A stretch of 64,000 nucleotides of DNA from contig NZ_LMMJ01000001.1 of NCBI RefSeq assembly GCF_001422205.1, positions 551,591-615,590 of the forward strand, read 5' to 3'. A program made the position numbers and the translations under genes. Position 1 is the first letter of the stretch. Every line of letters starts with the position of its first letter. The notes beneath the pieces are model-generated. The model was not told where the DNA came from. It was given only the letters and a program-made list of their open reading frames with translations, and searched no databases. Source of the stretch: Curtobacterium sp. Leaf261. Lineage in GTDB: Bacteria > Actinomycetota > Actinomycetes > Actinomycetales > Microbacteriaceae. This document shows positions 23,214 through 32,935 of the stretch, in pieces.

Positions 23214-23918
23214 CTACGCCCCGGCGGCGTCGCGACCGACGAGACCGTGCTCGTGCGCGAACACGACCAGACGCACCCGGTCGCGGAGCCCGAGCTTCGT
23301 GAGCACCCGGGAGATGTGCGTCTTGACGGTCGCCTCGCTGACGAACTCGTGCCCGGCGATCTCCGCGTTGCTCAGTCCTTTCGCCGCGAGGTCGAAGATC
23401 TCCCGCTCCCGGGGCGTCAGGTCGGCGAACGCGGGTGGGACCGTCGGAGCATCCGCACGGTCCTCGAACCGCCGGAGGAGGTCGCGGGTCGCAGCGGCCG
23501 CGAACACCGTCGTCCCGGCGTTCACCGTCCGGATCGCGGCGAGCAGGAACTCCGGGTCGGCGTCCTTCAGGACGAACCCGCTCGCGCCCGCACGGATCGC
23601 CTTGGCGGCGGCCTCGTCGAAGTCGAACGTGGTGAGGACCAGCACCGACGGCCCGCCCTCGTCCGCCTGCTCGTCGACGATCCTCGACGTCGCGGTGATG
23701 CCGTCCATCACCGGCATCCGGACGTCCATGAGCACGACGTCGGGGCGCGTCCGCCGGACGAGGTCGATCCCGGCGGCACCGTCCCCGGCCTCTCCCACGA
23801 ACTGCAGGTCCGGCTGCGACTCGATGAGCATGCGGACGCCCGTGCGGAACAGCGCCTGGTCGTCGACGAGTGCGACGCGGATCCGCTCGGCCGGCTCGGC
23901 TGGCGTGGTGGTCGTCAT
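23214..23918 (-). CDS. NarL/LuxR-type two-component response regulator
   Basis: The 234-residue protein has a receiver domain (acidic pair D19-D20, phospho-acceptor D65 in VVLMDVRMPVMDG, conserved Thr/Lys near LTTFDFDE and GFVLKDAD) and a C-terminal LuxR HTH (LTPREREIFDLAAKGLSNAEIAGHEFVSEATVKTHISRVLTKLGLRDR, about 165-220). Its ATG overlaps the stop of the kinase gene, so they form one system. The target genes are unknown; neighbours include an epoxide hydrolase and an ABC exporter. Confidence 0.96.
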   Translation of the reverse strand: MTTTTPAEPAERIRVALVDDQALFRTGVRMLIESQPDLQFVGEAGDGAAGIDLVRRTRPDVVLMDVRMPVMDGITATSRIVDEQADEGGPSVLVLTTFDFDEAAAKAIRAGASGFVLKDADPEFLLAAIRTVNAGTTVFAAAATRDLLRRFEDRADAPTVPPAFADLTPREREIFDLAAKGLSNAEIAGHEFVSEATVKTHISRVLTKLGLRDRVRLVVFAHEHGLVGRDAAGA

Positions 23919-25213
23919 GGCGTGGTGCGCTCCGCTGTCTCGGTGTGGTCGACGGGCGGCCGGTCGGCGGCACCCGCGTGGTCGGTGTGCCCGGCGCCGG
24001 GCTGCTGCGTCGGGATGCGCACCTCGACCCGGAAGTCATCGCCACGGACGCCGGCGGACATCGACCCGCCGGACAGGGCCGCACGCTCCCGCATCCCGAC
24101 GAGACCGTGCCCGGTCCCGAGCCCACGCATCCCTCGGGCGATCATCCCCCGGTCGAACTGGCCGGTGCCCGCGCGTCGGTTCACGACGAGGATGTCGACG
24201 CTGTCCGGGCGGTAGTCGAGCTCGAGCCGGACCGGAACGCCGGCATCGCCGTGCTTCAGGGCGTTCGTCAGGCACTCCTGGACGATCCGGTAGACCGCGA
24301 GCTGCGAGGTCGTCGGCAAGTGTCCGTGGGCACCGTTCCGCTCGAACCGGACGTCGAGGCCGACCCCGCGCATCTCGTCGACGAGCATCTCGAGACGATC
24401 GATGTCCGGTGTCGGCGCCGTCCCCTGCTCGTGCCGGAGGGCGCTCAGCAGGTCGCGGACGTCCGACAGGGCTCGCCGCGCCGTCGTGCCGATCGTCGTG
24501 AGCGCCGTGTCCGCGCTCTCCGGCGAGGCCCGGAGCGCGTACCGGGCGCCGTCCGCCTGCGCGATGACGACCGCGAGTGAGTGCGCCACGATGTCGTGCA
24601 TGTCGCGGGCGATCCGGACGCGCTCCTGCTCCACGGCGACGGCGCGGTCGGACCGGGCGGCGTCGCGCTCCGCGAGCAGCTGCGCCTCGCGACTCCGCCG
24701 CGCCACACCGCGGGTGCGCACCACGAGTCCCGCGAGCCACGGGAGCAGCAGCAGCGCGAGCAGGACGAGGAAGAGCCCCACGCCCGTGATCACGACGTTC
24801 AGGGCGTCGCTCGCGCCCATGGTGAGGGAGCTTCCGTACCGGAAGTACGTCTGGAACGCCAAGAGGTAGATGGACCCGACGAACGTCCCGACGATCGCCG
24901 AGACCAACCCGAGCCGACGGAGCAGGTCGCTGCCGTACGCGCTGCTGGCGTAGACGATGGCCGGGATGAACAGGTCGGCCAACCGGTAGGGCGAGGTCCA
25001 CCCCAGCGCGAAGAGCATCTGCGCCACCGCAGCGACCCACGCGACGGCCAGCGCGAGCGACGGCGACCACCGGCGGAGTGCGAGTCCGATGCCGAGCACG
25101 ATCGTGACGACGATGCCCTCGGTCTCGGCTCCGAGCAGCAGGACCAGCGCGGTGAGGACGAACGCGAGCGCGACGTCGAACACCAGCTGGCTGCGCAGGA
25201 GGGTCCGGAACAC
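23915..25213 (-). CDS. Two-component sensor histidine kinase (HisKA_3 type)
   Basis: The 432-residue kinase has an N-terminal membrane region of about six hydrophobic segments (residues about 8-175), a dimerisation/phospho-acceptor helix ERVRIARDMHDIVAHSLAVV, and a GHKL ATPase domain (ECLTNALKHG and LGTGHGLVGMRERAALSGG). Such kinases usually sense envelope or antibiotic stress. The start is set at GTG 25213 (VFRTLLRSQLVFD) because TACGGT (25220-25225) lies 6 nt upstream. The longer frame to 25291 begins inside a perfect hairpin and is less likely. It overlaps the response regulator by 4 bp. Confidence 0.93.
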   Translation of the reverse strand: MFRTLLRSQLVFDVALAFVLTALVLLLGAETEGIVVTIVLGIGLALRRWSPSLALAVAWVAAVAQMLFALGWTSPYRLADLFIPAIVYASSAYGSDLLRRLGLVSAIVGTFVGSIYLLAFQTYFRYGSSLTMGASDALNVVITGVGLFLVLLALLLLPWLAGLVVRTRGVARRSREAQLLAERDAARSDRAVAVEQERVRIARDMHDIVAHSLAVVIAQADGARYALRASPESADTALTTIGTTARRALSDVRDLLSALRHEQGTAPTPDIDRLEMLVDEMRGVGLDVRFERNGAHGHLPTTSQLAVYRIVQECLTNALKHGDAGVPVRLELDYRPDSVDILVVNRRAGTGQFDRGMIARGMRGLGTGHGLVGMRERAALSGGSMSAGVRGDDFRVEVRIPTQQPGAGHTDHAGAADRPPVDHTETAERTTP

Positions 25214-25282
25214 AGGCCTACCGTACGGCCCCCGACGGGTGTCCGCAGCACGGATCGGCGCATCTCCGTCCACAACGGGACG

Positions 25283-25308
25283 GCGCGTCATCCGAGCGGA
25301 TGACGCGC
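25283..25308. terminator. 12-bp perfect hairpin upstream of the kinase
   Basis: Arms GCGCGTCATCCG (25283-25294) and CGGATGACGCGC (25297-25308) flank AG. Together with palindrome C2 it lies between era and the kinase, both on minus, so it probably helps end era transcription. Confidence 0.6.
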
Positions 25309-25320
25309 GGTGGTCGGAAC

Positions 25321-25371
25321 GGTCTGGAGGCCCGGTGCCGGTCCCTGGGACCGGTGCCGGGCCTCCAGACC
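25321..25371. terminator. Family C palindrome C2
   Basis: Arms of 25 nt around T25346 pair with two mismatches; the outer ends are GGTCTGGAGGCCCGG and its complement. It lies 23 bp downstream of the era stop and is a probable terminator for the HIT-phoH-ybeY-era operon. Confidence 0.7.
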
Positions 25372-25394
25372 GTCACGTCGCGTCGTGCGTCGAC

Positions 25395-26318
25395 TCAGAA
25401 ACCCAGGCGCCCCAGCTGCTTCGGGTCGCGCTGCCACTCCTTGGCGACCTTGACGCGGATGTTCAGGTACACGTGCCGTCCGAGGAGGTGTTCGATCTCG
25501 GCGCGCGACCGGGAGCCGACGTCGCGGAGTCGCTCTCCGCGGTGCCCGATGACGATCGACTTCTGGCTGTCGCGTTCGACGTACAGGTTCACGTAGACGT
25601 CGAGGGTGTCGTCGGCCTCGTCGTCGCGCTCGACCATGTCCTCGACCGAGACCGCCAGCGAGTGTGGGAGCTCGTCGCGGACACCCTCGAGCGCCGCCTC
25701 GCGGATGAGCTCGGCCACCCGGTCGGTCGAGGTCTCCTCGGTCACCGCATCGGCACCGTAGAGGGGCGGTGACACGGGCATGAGCTTGATGATCTCGCCG
25801 AGGAGGTCCTCGAGCTGCAGGCTCTTCGTGCCGGACGTCGGGACGATCGCGGCCCAGTCCTCGCGGAGCTGCGAGACCGCGAGCAGCTGCTCGCCGACCT
25901 GCTGCTTCGACACCCGGTCGATCTTGGTGACGATCGCGACCTTCTTGGCGCGCGGGTAGTCGTCGAGCTGCGTGTTGATGAACCGGTCGCCGGGGCCGAT
26001 CGCCTCGTTCGCGGGCACGCAGAACCCGATGACGTCGACATCGCCGAGCGTCGCCTGCACGAGGTCGTTGAGCCGCTCGCCGAGCAGGGTGCGCGGCCGG
26101 TGGATGCCGGGGGTGTCGACGACGATGACCTGCCCGTGCTCGCGATGCACGACGCCACGGATGGCCCGACGGGTCGTCTGCGGCTTCGAGGAGGTGATCG
26201 CGACCTTCTCGCCGACCACCGCGTTCGTCAGGGTGGACTTGCCGACGTTCGGCCGACCGACGAAGGAGACGAAGCCGGCACGGAAGGGGGTGGAGGCGTC
26301 GCCGTCAGGGGTGCTCAT
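25395..26318 (-). CDS. era: GTPase Era
   Basis: The 307-residue protein has G1 VGRPNVGKST (residues about 20-29), the switch region, G3 VVDTPGIHRPRTLLG, G4 TKIDR and G5 TSGTKS, followed by the C-terminal KH domain (VYVNLYVERDSQKSIVIGHRGERLRDVGSRSR). It assists 30S subunit maturation by binding the 3' end of 16S rRNA. The ATG overlaps the stop of the upstream CBS-domain gene. It is the last gene of the HIT-phoH-ybeY-CBS-era operon. Confidence 0.98.
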   Translation of the reverse strand: MSTPDGDASTPFRAGFVSFVGRPNVGKSTLTNAVVGEKVAITSSKPQTTRRAIRGVVHREHGQVIVVDTPGIHRPRTLLGERLNDLVQATLGDVDVIGFCVPANEAIGPGDRFINTQLDDYPRAKKVAIVTKIDRVSKQQVGEQLLAVSQLREDWAAIVPTSGTKSLQLEDLLGEIIKLMPVSPPLYGADAVTEETSTDRVAELIREAALEGVRDELPHSLAVSVEDMVERDDEADDTLDVYVNLYVERDSQKSIVIGHRGERLRDVGSRSRAEIEHLLGRHVYLNIRVKVAKEWQRDPKQLGRLGF

Positions 26319-27643
26319 GCGGTGCGGTGTCCAGTGCTCGAGGTGGTTCGGTCCTCGTCGACGGTGCGGTCGGCGGCGTCCGCGGCCGATCGTTCGACGA
26401 GCATGGTGATCAGGTGACGTCGCTTGCCTTCGACCCGCTCGGCGGTGAGTTCGACACCGTCGACGACCACCGTCTCGCCGCGGACCGGCAGGTGACCGAG
26501 CCCCTTCGTGAGGAGACCGCCTGCGCTGTCGACGTCGTCGTCCTCGAGCTCGAGGCCGAACAGGTCGCCGAGGTCGTCGATGGGCATGCGTGCCGAGATG
26601 CGCCAGACGCCCGGACGGATCTCGACGCGGTCGACGACCGTGCGGTCGTACTCGTCCGAGATGTCGCCGACGAGTTCCTCGATGAGGTCCTCCATCGTCA
26701 CGAGGCCGGCCACCCCGCCGTACTCGTCGACGACGAGCAGCAGGTGGTTCGTCTTGGCCTGCATGAGGCGGAGGGTCTCGTCGGCCGCCTTGGACTCCGG
26801 CACGAACTCCGCGGGACGCGCGCGGTTCCGGACGTGTTTGGTCGCCGAGTCCGGGCGTTCGTACAGCAGCCGGGCGACGTCGCGCAGGTACACCACGCCG
26901 ACGACGTCGTCGCTGTCGCGGCCGATCACGGGCATCCGCGAGACGCCGGTCTCGAGGAACTGCTCCATCACGGCGGCGAGGGTGGCGTCCGCGTCGACGG
27001 TGGTCATGTCGGTGCGCGGCACCATCACCTCGCGCACCAGGGTGTCGCTGAACTCGAAGACCGAGTGGATGAGCTCGCGGTCGTCCGCCTCGAGGACGCT
27101 CCGCTCGGCAGCCTCGTCGACCAGGCTGAGCAGCTGCTCCTCGCTCGAGACGTTCGAGCCACCGCCACGGCCGGGGGTGACCCGGTCACCGAGCGCCACG
27201 AGGAGCCCGGCGAGCGGTCCGAGCACGATCCGGATCCCCCGGACCAGACCACCGGTCCAGACGAGGAGCCCGTCGGCGTGCGCCCGCCCGACGCTGCGGG
27301 GGCTCGAACCGACGAGCACGAACGACACGGCGGTCATGATGCCGGCCGCGACGAGGAGCGCCACCCACCAGACGTCGAGGAGCTGCACGAGGGCGACGGT
27401 CACCAGCACCGCAGCGGCCGTCTCGGCGAGCACCCGGAAGAAGTTCAGCGCGTTGACGTGCGCCCCGACGTCGTCGGAGATCGCCTGGAGCTGGCGGCGG
27501 TAGCGGCTGCGGTCGGCGATCTCGTCGAGGTCCGCACGGGACATCACGCCGAGCGCGGCGTCCGTCGCGGCGAGCAGTCCCCCGAGCACGACGAGCACCA
27601 GCGCGGCCGCGAGCAGGACGATCGCGAGGACCACCGGCGTCAC
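26315..27643 (-). CDS. CNNM/CorC-type membrane protein with CBS pair
   Basis: The 442-residue protein has an N-terminal DUF21/CNNM membrane domain (about 1-170, with hydrophobic segments near residues 4-30, 65-85 and 90-110), a CBS pair ([36 protein letters not shown] and [32 protein letters not shown]), and a C-terminal CorC_HlyC domain. The family is linked to magnesium/cobalt efflux, though 'hemolysin' is often used. The start is GTG at 27643, overlapping the ybeY stop as GTGA. It is co-operonic with ybeY and era. Confidence 0.95.
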   Translation of the reverse strand: MTPVVLAIVLLAAALVLVVLGGLLAATDAALGVMSRADLDEIADRSRYRRQLQAISDDVGAHVNALNFFRVLAETAAAVLVTVALVQLLDVWWVALLVAAGIMTAVSFVLVGSSPRSVGRAHADGLLVWTGGLVRGIRIVLGPLAGLLVALGDRVTPGRGGGSNVSSEEQLLSLVDEAAERSVLEADDRELIHSVFEFSDTLVREVMVPRTDMTTVDADATLAAVMEQFLETGVSRMPVIGRDSDDVVGVVYLRDVARLLYERPDSATKHVRNRARPAEFVPESKAADETLRLMQAKTNHLLLVVDEYGGVAGLVTMEDLIEELVGDISDEYDRTVVDRVEIRPGVWRISARMPIDDLGDLFGLELEDDDVDSAGGLLTKGLGHLPVRGETVVVDGVELTAERVEGKRRHLITMLVERSAADAADRTVDEDRTTSSTGHRTA

Positions 27644-28101
27644 CGGCTGCCGGACTGCGCGGCGAAGGCGGTGAGGATCTCGCCCTGGATCCCGAACATC
27701 TCGGCCTTCTCGTCCGGCTCGGCGTGGTCGAAGCCGAGCAGGTGCAGGACGCCGTGGCAGGTGAGGAGGAGGAGCTCGTCGATCGTCGGGTGTCCGGCCG
27801 TCGTGGCCTGCTCCGCTGCGACCTGCGGGCAGAGCACGATGTCGCCGAGGAGCCCGGCGGGTGTCGGGTCGTCCTCGGTCCCCGGGCGGAGCTCGTCCAT
27901 CGGGAAGCTCAGCACGTCGGTGGGGCCCGGCTCGTCCATCCACTGGACGTGGAGCTGCTCCATGGCGCCCTCGTCGACGAGCACGATCGCGAGCTCGGCG
28001 TCAGCGTGCACGTGCATCGTGTCGAGCGCGAACGCCGCGAGCCGCTGGATGGCCCCCTCGTCGACCTCGACGCCCGACTCGTTGTTCAGTTCGATGCTCA
28101 C
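27640..28101 (-). CDS. ybeY: Endoribonuclease YbeY (rRNA maturation)
   Basis: The 153-residue protein carries the zinc-binding signature [24 protein letters not shown] (three His residues) and the upstream DVLSFPMDE strand. It is a single-strand RNase needed for 16S rRNA 3'-end processing and ribosome quality control. The ATG overlaps the phoH stop, and its own stop overlaps the CBS-protein GTG, so the operon is tightly coupled. Confidence 0.97.
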   Translation of the reverse strand: MSIELNNESGVEVDEGAIQRLAAFALDTMHVHADAELAIVLVDEGAMEQLHVQWMDEPGPTDVLSFPMDELRPGTEDDPTPAGLLGDIVLCPQVAAEQATTAGHPTIDELLLLTCHGVLHLLGFDHAEPDEKAEMFGIQGEILTAFAAQSGSR

Positions 28102-29180
28102 CGGCTGCCTCCTGTGGCGGTCGTGGGGCGCTGCGCTGCCGGACGGTGCTGCTCGGCCAGGCGGTGCTGTTCGGCGAGCTTCTGCTCGTCGTAGACGGAG
28201 TACGCGTCGACGATCCGTCCGACGAGCGAGTGCCGGACGACGTCGTCGCTCGTGAGCCGCGCGAAGTGGATGTCGTCGACCTCGTCGAGGATGCCCGTCA
28301 CGAGACGGAGACCGCTCGCCTGCGCCGGCAGGTCGACCTGGGTGATGTCGCCCGTCACGACCATCTTCGAGCCGAAGCCCAGTCGGGTCAGGAACATCTT
28401 CATCTGCTCCGGCGTGGTGTTCTGCGCCTCGTCGAGGACGACGAACGAGTCGTTGAGCGTCCGGCCGCGCATGTACGCGAGCGGGGCGACCTCGACCGTG
28501 CCGGCCGCCAGGAGCTTCGGGACGATCTCCGGGTCCATCATCTCGTTGAGCGCGTCGTAGAGCGGCCGCAGGTACGGGTCGATCTTGTCGGTGAGGGTGC
28601 CGGGCAGGAACCCGAGCTTCTCGCCCGCCTCGACCGCCGGCCGTGTCAGGATGATCCGGACGACCTCGCGACGCTGGAGCGCCTGCACGGCCTTCGCCAT
28701 CGCGAGGTAGGTCTTGCCGGTCCCGGCGGGGCCGATGCCGAACGTGATCGTGTTCTCGTCGATCGCGTCGACGTAGGCACGCTGCCCGTCCGTCTTGGGT
28801 CGGACGGACTTGCCGCGGCTCGACACGATCGGGGTACCGAAGAGATCGGTGGGCCGACGGTCGTCGTCGAGGACCCGCGCCGAGGTCGAGACGTCCGCCT
28901 GGCCGAGTTCCTGACCGCGGCGGACCATCGTGACGAGCTCGTCGACGAGTGCTCGCGCACGGGCGACGTCCCGCTCGGCACCGGTGAGCGTCACACGGTT
29001 GCCGCGGACGAGCACCCGCACGTCGGGGTACTGGCGTTCGACGGTCTTGAGGAGCCGGTCCTGCGGGCCGAGCAGCTGCACCATCGCGATGCCGTCGACG
29101 GAGAGCTCCGACGTCGACTCCGGCGCGGTGGCTGGCTGCTCGTCGGGGTGCTGGGATGACCCAGTGGTGCTACGCGGCAA
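28098..29180 (-). CDS. phoH: PhoH-like ATPase
   Basis: The protein (about 360 residues) has a short RNA-binding-like N-terminal region ([23 protein letters not shown]) and a PhoH P-loop domain: Walker [35 protein letters not shown], Walker [17 protein letters not shown] and [11 protein letters not shown]. Its role is linked to RNA metabolism with YbeY. The start is set at TTG 29180 because AGGAAGG lies 5 nt upstream, and it overlaps the HIT gene by 11 bp; an ATG ([10 protein letters not shown]) further inside is an alternative. The C-terminus has an 18-bp repeat ([12 protein letters not shown]). Confidence 0.93.
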   Translation of the reverse strand: MPRSTTGSSQHPDEQPATAPESTSELSVDGIAMVQLLGPQDRLLKTVERQYPDVRVLVRGNRVTLTGAERDVARARALVDELVTMVRRGQELGQADVSTSARVLDDDRRPTDLFGTPIVSSRGKSVRPKTDGQRAYVDAIDENTITFGIGPAGTGKTYLAMAKAVQALQRREVVRIILTRPAVEAGEKLGFLPGTLTDKIDPYLRPLYDALNEMMDPEIVPKLLAAGTVEVAPLAYMRGRTLNDSFVVLDEAQNTTPEQMKMFLTRLGFGSKMVVTGDITQVDLPAQASGLRLVTGILDEVDDIHFARLTSDDVVRHSLVGRIVDAYSVYDEQKLAEQHRLAEQHRPAAQRPTTATGGSR

Positions 29181-29523
29181 GGGTGCCTTCCTGGAGGTCG
29201 CCCGCGAGGACGTGGGCGTGGACGTGGAACACGGTCTGGCCGGCGGACTCGCCGGTGTTGAACACGAGGCGGAACTGGCCGTCGGCACGGTCGGCGGCGA
29301 TCCCCTCGGCCATGGCGACCAGCTCGGCGAGGAGACCGGGGTCCCCCGCCGCCAGCTCGACGACGTTCGCGTACGCCTCGGTCTTCGGGATCACGAGCAC
29401 GTGCACCGGTGCCTTCGGCGCGATGTCCTCGATGGCGATGAGGCGTTCGGTCTCGGCGACGATCGTCGCGGGGATCTCGCGCGCGACGATCCGCGAGAAG
29501 ACGCTCGGTTCGGCAGTGCTCAT
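29170..29523 (-). CDS. HIT-domain nucleotide-binding protein
   Basis: The 117-residue protein has the histidine triad motif QTVFHVHAHVLAG at the C-terminus and the N-terminal SVFSRIVAREIPATIVAETE typical of HinT-like purine nucleoside phosphoramidases. The ATG at 29523 lies 6 nt after TACGAT (29530-29535), so the HIT-phoH-ybeY-CBS-era operon probably starts here from a leaderless transcript. Confidence 0.95.
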   Translation of the reverse strand: MSTAEPSVFSRIVAREIPATIVAETERLIAIEDIAPKAPVHVLVIPKTEAYANVVELAAGDPGLLAELVAMAEGIAADRADGQFRLVFNTGESAGQTVFHVHAHVLAGDLQEGTLAA

Positions 29524-29600
29524 GGGTCCATCGTAGAACGCGGCGGTGACACGCTCCCATTCCCGCCCGGAACCCGCAGCACACTCCTCCCACCCCGTCC

Positions 29601-29655
29601 ACCGGTTCGGGACAGACGACCGACGAACGACCGCCGCCCGATGTCCCGAACCGGT
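29601..29655. repeat. Family B element B1 (55 bp)
   Basis: Terminal inverted repeats ACCGGTTCGGGACA (29601-29614) and TGTCCCGAACCGGT (29642-29655) are perfect 14-mers. The 27-bp interior contains ACGAACGA at position 9. It lies between the divergent HIT gene and the AbiEi/DUF559-like gene. Confidence 0.92.
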
Positions 29656-29765
29656 CTCTTCGCGCGGGTCGCCGCACCAGCACCCCGTCCTCCACAGCCA
29701 GGAAGCCGTCCACAGGCAGACCTCCGGGCTCACGGAGAGGTCGCCGGCACCGCCAGCATCGCAGC

Positions 29766-30692
29766 ATGGTCGTCATCGCCTCGACAGTCGAGGGACTGCT
29801 CCTCCGCCGCGCAGTCCAACCCACGGACTCGCGCGCCCGGCAGCTGAGCCGCGAAGCAGCCCGCGGCACACTGGAACGCGTCGCACGCGGTGTGTACGTC
29901 GACGCCGCGATCTGGTCCCGCGCCCGCCCCGTCGAACGTCACCTCCTGCTCGTGCACGCGGCGGCGACGAGGCCGGACTTCAGGGCGACCGTGTCGCACC
30001 AGTCCGCAGCCGCGATGCTCGGGTGGCCACGGATCGGTCCGTACCCACGCCTCGTCCAGGCGACCGATCCCCAGCGGGCGACCTCCCGCACGGGCGCCCT
30101 CGTGCGGTGGCACGTCGCAGCACTCGACGCAGCCGACGTCATCGAGATCGATGGTGTACGGGTCACCGCGCCCCTGCGCACCCTCCGCGACGTGCTGATG
30201 ACGTCCGAGCGTCGGGACGCCGTCGCCGTCGCCGACTTCGCGATCGGGCACGCCTTCGTGCGGGAGGCGGATGCGGTCCGGACGCTCGACCTCCTCACAC
30301 CCGTCCGCGGGAGCCGTCGCGCTCGCGACGCGCTGGCGTTCGCGGACCCGGACGCGGACTCCCCGGGAGAGTCCTACAGTCGCGTCGTCATCGATGAGCT
30401 CGGCTTCCCGCCCCCGCGCACGCAGGTCGAGTTCCGCCTCGACGACAGGTTCCTCGGCCGGGTGGACTTCTGGTGGCCGGAGTTCGGCGTGATCGGCGAG
30501 TTCGACGGGCACGTCAAGTACACGCGCGGAGGCATGGACGGCGCCCGCGTGCTGACGAACGAGAAGCGCCGCGAGGACGGCCTGCGCAGACACGCGAAGG
30601 TCCGAGGGGTCGCGCGCTGGACCTGGGACGCACTCGAGCATCCGGAACGACTCGCGCAGATCCTGCTGCGCGCGGGTGTCCGGCGTTCCTGA
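29766..30692 (+). CDS. AbiEi-antitoxin-like / DUF559-type (Vsr-like) endonuclease-fold protein
   Basis: The 308-residue protein has an N-terminal region like AbiEi antitoxin proteins (LLRRAVQPTDSRARQLSREAARGTLERVARGVYVDA, a winged-helix segment, then VSHQSAAAMLGWP). Its C-terminal domain resembles Vsr/DUF559 nucleases: GESYSRVVIDELGF, RLDDRFLGRVDFWWPEFGVIGEFDGHVKY, with candidate metal residues in the VDFWW Asp and the GEFDG Glu/Asp, and a late WTWDAL. No toxin gene is adjacent. It is the only gene on plus between rsmE and HIT, which are neighbours in related genomes, and it is flanked by family B elements. Function is unproven. Confidence 0.75.
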   Translation: MVVIASTVEGLLLRRAVQPTDSRARQLSREAARGTLERVARGVYVDAAIWSRARPVERHLLLVHAAATRPDFRATVSHQSAAAMLGWPRIGPYPRLVQATDPQRATSRTGALVRWHVAALDAADVIEIDGVRVTAPLRTLRDVLMTSERRDAVAVADFAIGHAFVREADAVRTLDLLTPVRGSRRARDALAFADPDADSPGESYSRVVIDELGFPPPRTQVEFRLDDRFLGRVDFWWPEFGVIGEFDGHVKYTRGGMDGARVLTNEKRREDGLRRHAKVRGVARWTWDALEHPERLAQILLRAGVRRS

Positions 30693-30711
30693 TCGCCGCC
30701 GCCGCCACCCG

Positions 30712-30766
30712 ACCGTTTCGGGACACCAGCTCCACGAACGAGCACGGTCGCCTGTCCCGAACCGGT
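30712..30766. repeat. Family B element B2 (55 bp)
   Basis: The left end ACCGTTTCGGGACA has one mismatch to the family and the right end TGTCCCGAACCGGT is exact. The 27-bp interior has ACGAACGA at the same offset as B1, in the same orientation. Confidence 0.9.
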
Positions 30767-30851
30767 GTCGGGCCGCAACCCTGCCGACTCCAGCCGCGCC
30801 GCACCGCACACCGCACCTCGCCTCGCTTTCCCGCCGCACCTCGCCTCGCAC

Positions 30852-30906
30852 ACCGGTTCGGGACAACAGCCCCACGAACGAGCCCGGTCCGATGTCCCGA
30901 ACCGGT
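30852..30906. repeat. Family B element B3 (55 bp)
   Basis: Both 14-bp ends are exact family matches. The interior differs from B2 at only a few positions (CCCACGAACGAGC shared in part). It is the closest copy to rsmE. Confidence 0.92.
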
Positions 30907-30999
30907 GTCCGGACCACCGCACACGGCACGGCACGGCACCGCACACGGCACGGCACCGACCGCGCGTGCTCCGGGAAACGGACTGGAGGGACAGCGCGG

Positions 31000-31761
31000 C
31001 TACCAGCGACCGAGTCGCGCCTGCAGGATCGCCAGTGCGGCCGGGCCGGCGGTCGACGTGCGGAGGACGGACGCACCCAGCCGGGCACGCACCGCCCCGG
31101 CGGACTCCAACCGCTCGAGCTCGGCCTCGCTGATCCCGCCCTCGGGACCGACGACCAGGGCGATTGCTGCGGCGTCCGTCGGCGGGTCCCAGGTGCTCAG
31201 CCGCTGGTCCGCGGTCGGGTCGAGCAGGACCAGGGTGGTGCGTTCCTCCAGTCCGGCGGCTGCGGCGCCACCGGCGGCCAGCGCGAGCGACGCGGTCGTG
31301 GCGAGCGGACCCGTCTCGGGGACGCGGGCCCGCAGCGACTGCTTGGCCGCCTCGTGCACGATCGCCGTCCAGCGGGCCCGACCCTTCTCGATCTTCGGAC
31401 CATCCCACCGGGAGACGCTCCGCGACGCCGACCACGGCACGATCGCGTCCGCGCCGATCTCGGTCGCAGCCTGCACCGCCATCTCGTCGCGGCCGCCCTT
31501 GGCGAGGGCCTGCACGAGCACCAGCGCCGGCAGCGGTCGTGGCTCGACGTCCACGGAGGACACCGTCAGGGTCAACGTGTCCTTGCCGAGCGACGCCACC
31601 GTCCCGGTGACGACCGTGCCGCGACCGTCCGCGATGCGCAGGGTCTCCCCGGCGCGCACCCGCGTGACGGTCACGGCATGTCGACCCTCCGGACCGTCGA
31701 GCACGACGACCGAGCCGATCGAGACGTCCTCGAGGGAGTCGACGAGGTACTGCGATGCCAT
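31000..31761 (-). CDS. rsmE: 16S rRNA m3U1498 methyltransferase RsmE
   Basis: The 253-residue protein has an N-terminal PUA-like domain (VVLDGPEGRHAVTVTRVRAGETLRIADGRG) and a SPOUT methyltransferase domain with the knot signature IALVVGPEGGISEAELERLESAGA. It methylates U1498 of 16S rRNA. It follows dnaJ by 20 bp and is probably in the hrcA-dnaJ-rsmE operon. A short Ala/Gly-rich loop (ALAAGGAAAAGLEERT) includes a CTCCAGTCCGGC stretch reminiscent of family C. Confidence 0.96.
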   Translation of the reverse strand: MASQYLVDSLEDVSIGSVVVLDGPEGRHAVTVTRVRAGETLRIADGRGTVVTGTVASLGKDTLTLTVSSVDVEPRPLPALVLVQALAKGGRDEMAVQAATEIGADAIVPWSASRSVSRWDGPKIEKGRARWTAIVHEAAKQSLRARVPETGPLATTASLALAAGGAAAAGLEERTTLVLLDPTADQRLSTWDPPTDAAAIALVVGPEGGISEAELERLESAGAVRARLGASVLRTSTAGPAALAILQARLGRW

Positions 31762-31781
31762 CTGCCGCGCGCTCCGCCGGT

Positions 31782-32897
31782 CTAGAAGGTGAAGAAGCGG
31801 TCGCGGAGCTTGCCGAACAGGCCCTGTTGGAACCGTGCGAGCTGGGGCTGCGGTCCCTTGCGTGCCTTGGCGAGCGACTCGATGAGCTCACGCTCCCGGT
31901 GGGACAGCTTGGTGGGCGTGACGACCTGGATGCCGATCTTCAGGTCCCCGCGGCCACTGCCGCGGAGCTTCGTGATGCCGCGGTCCTTGATCGTCAGCAC
32001 GTCAGCGCTCTGCACACCGGCGCGGATCTCGAGCTCGACGCTGCCGTCGAGTCCGTCGATCTTCGTGGTGGTGCCGAGGATCGCGTCGGTCATCTGGACC
32101 TCGAGCGTCGCGAGGAGGTCGTCGCCGTCGCGGCTGTAGACGTCGTGGTGCCGCACCTTCATCTCGAGGTACAGGTCGCCCGCGGGTCCGCCGGCCTGGC
32201 CGACCTCGCCCTGGCCCGGCATCTGCAGCCGGAGCCCGGTGTCGACGCCGGCGGGGATGTCGACCTCGATGTTGCGGCGTGCGCGGACGCGGCCCTGTCC
32301 CTGGCACGTCGGGCAGGGGTTCGGGATGACGGTGCCGTACCCGCGGCAGGTACCGCAGGGTGCGCTCGTCACCACGTTGCCGAGGAGCGAACGGACGGTG
32401 CGCTGGATGTGACCGGAGCCACCGCAGATGTCGCAGGTCCGCGGCCCGGTGCCCGGCGCGCAGCACGAGCCGTCACAGGTCTCGCAGAGCACGGCCGTGT
32501 CGACCTCGAGATCCTTGCGCGCACCGAAGACGACCTCGTCGAGGTCGACCTCCACACGGAGCAGGGCGTCCTGACCACGCTCGGCCCGCGAGCGCGGTCC
32601 GGAGCCGCGGCCACCACCGCCGCCGCCGAAGAACGCGTCGAAGATGTCGCCGAACCCGCCAGCGGCGGCCCCGCCACCGAACGGGCTCTCGCCCTGCGGG
32701 CCCATGTCGTAGCGCCGACGCTGGGAGGGGTCGCTCAGGACGTCGTACGCGTGCGTGACGTCCTTGAACCGCTCGGCCGCCTCCGGCGCGGAGTTCACGT
32801 CCGGGTGGAGTTCGCGCGCGAGGCGTCGGTACGCCTTCTTGATGTCGGCCTCGGACGCGTCACGGGTGACGCCGAGAACGTCGTAGTGGTCTGCCAC
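31782..32897 (-). CDS. dnaJ: Chaperone DnaJ
   Basis: The 371-residue co-chaperone has the J-domain ([36 protein letters not shown] loop at about 32-34), a Gly/Phe-rich linker, four zinc-binding repeats ([32 protein letters not shown]) and the C-terminal substrate domain. It stimulates DnaK ATPase. The first zinc repeat ends in Cys rather than Gly, a pattern typical of the HrcA-linked actinobacterial DnaJ. It lies downstream of hrcA with a 20-bp tandem repeat between them. Confidence 0.98.
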   Translation of the reverse strand: MADHYDVLGVTRDASEADIKKAYRRLARELHPDVNSAPEAAERFKDVTHAYDVLSDPSQRRRYDMGPQGESPFGGGAAAGGFGDIFDAFFGGGGGGRGSGPRSRAERGQDALLRVEVDLDEVVFGARKDLEVDTAVLCETCDGSCCAPGTGPRTCDICGGSGHIQRTVRSLLGNVVTSAPCGTCRGYGTVIPNPCPTCQGQGRVRARRNIEVDIPAGVDTGLRLQMPGQGEVGQAGGPAGDLYLEMKVRHHDVYSRDGDDLLATLEVQMTDAILGTTTKIDGLDGSVELEIRAGVQSADVLTIKDRGITKLRGSGRGDLKIGIQVVTPTKLSHRERELIESLAKARKGPQPQLARFQQGLFGKLRDRFFTF

Positions 32898-32935
32898 AGC
32901 ACCTCAGTCGGTCGGGATGGTTCTGGTCAAGGGAC

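Larger units (their letters stand above)
30693..30999. other. 307-bp gene-free region with two family B elements
   Basis: The region holds B2 and B3, a low-complexity stretch of CACCTCGCCTCGC between them, a CACGGCACGG-type simple repeat at about 30910-30960, and a half family-C arm (GGACTGGAGGGACAG) near 30981. I see no coding frame of its own. It separates two convergent genes. Confidence 0.8.

Noticed and set aside
25214..25291. Longer N-terminus for the histidine kinase
   Set aside because: The ATG at 25291 lies inside a perfect hairpin, and the extension has no similarity to kinase N-termini, while GTG 25213 has a good -10 six nt upstream.
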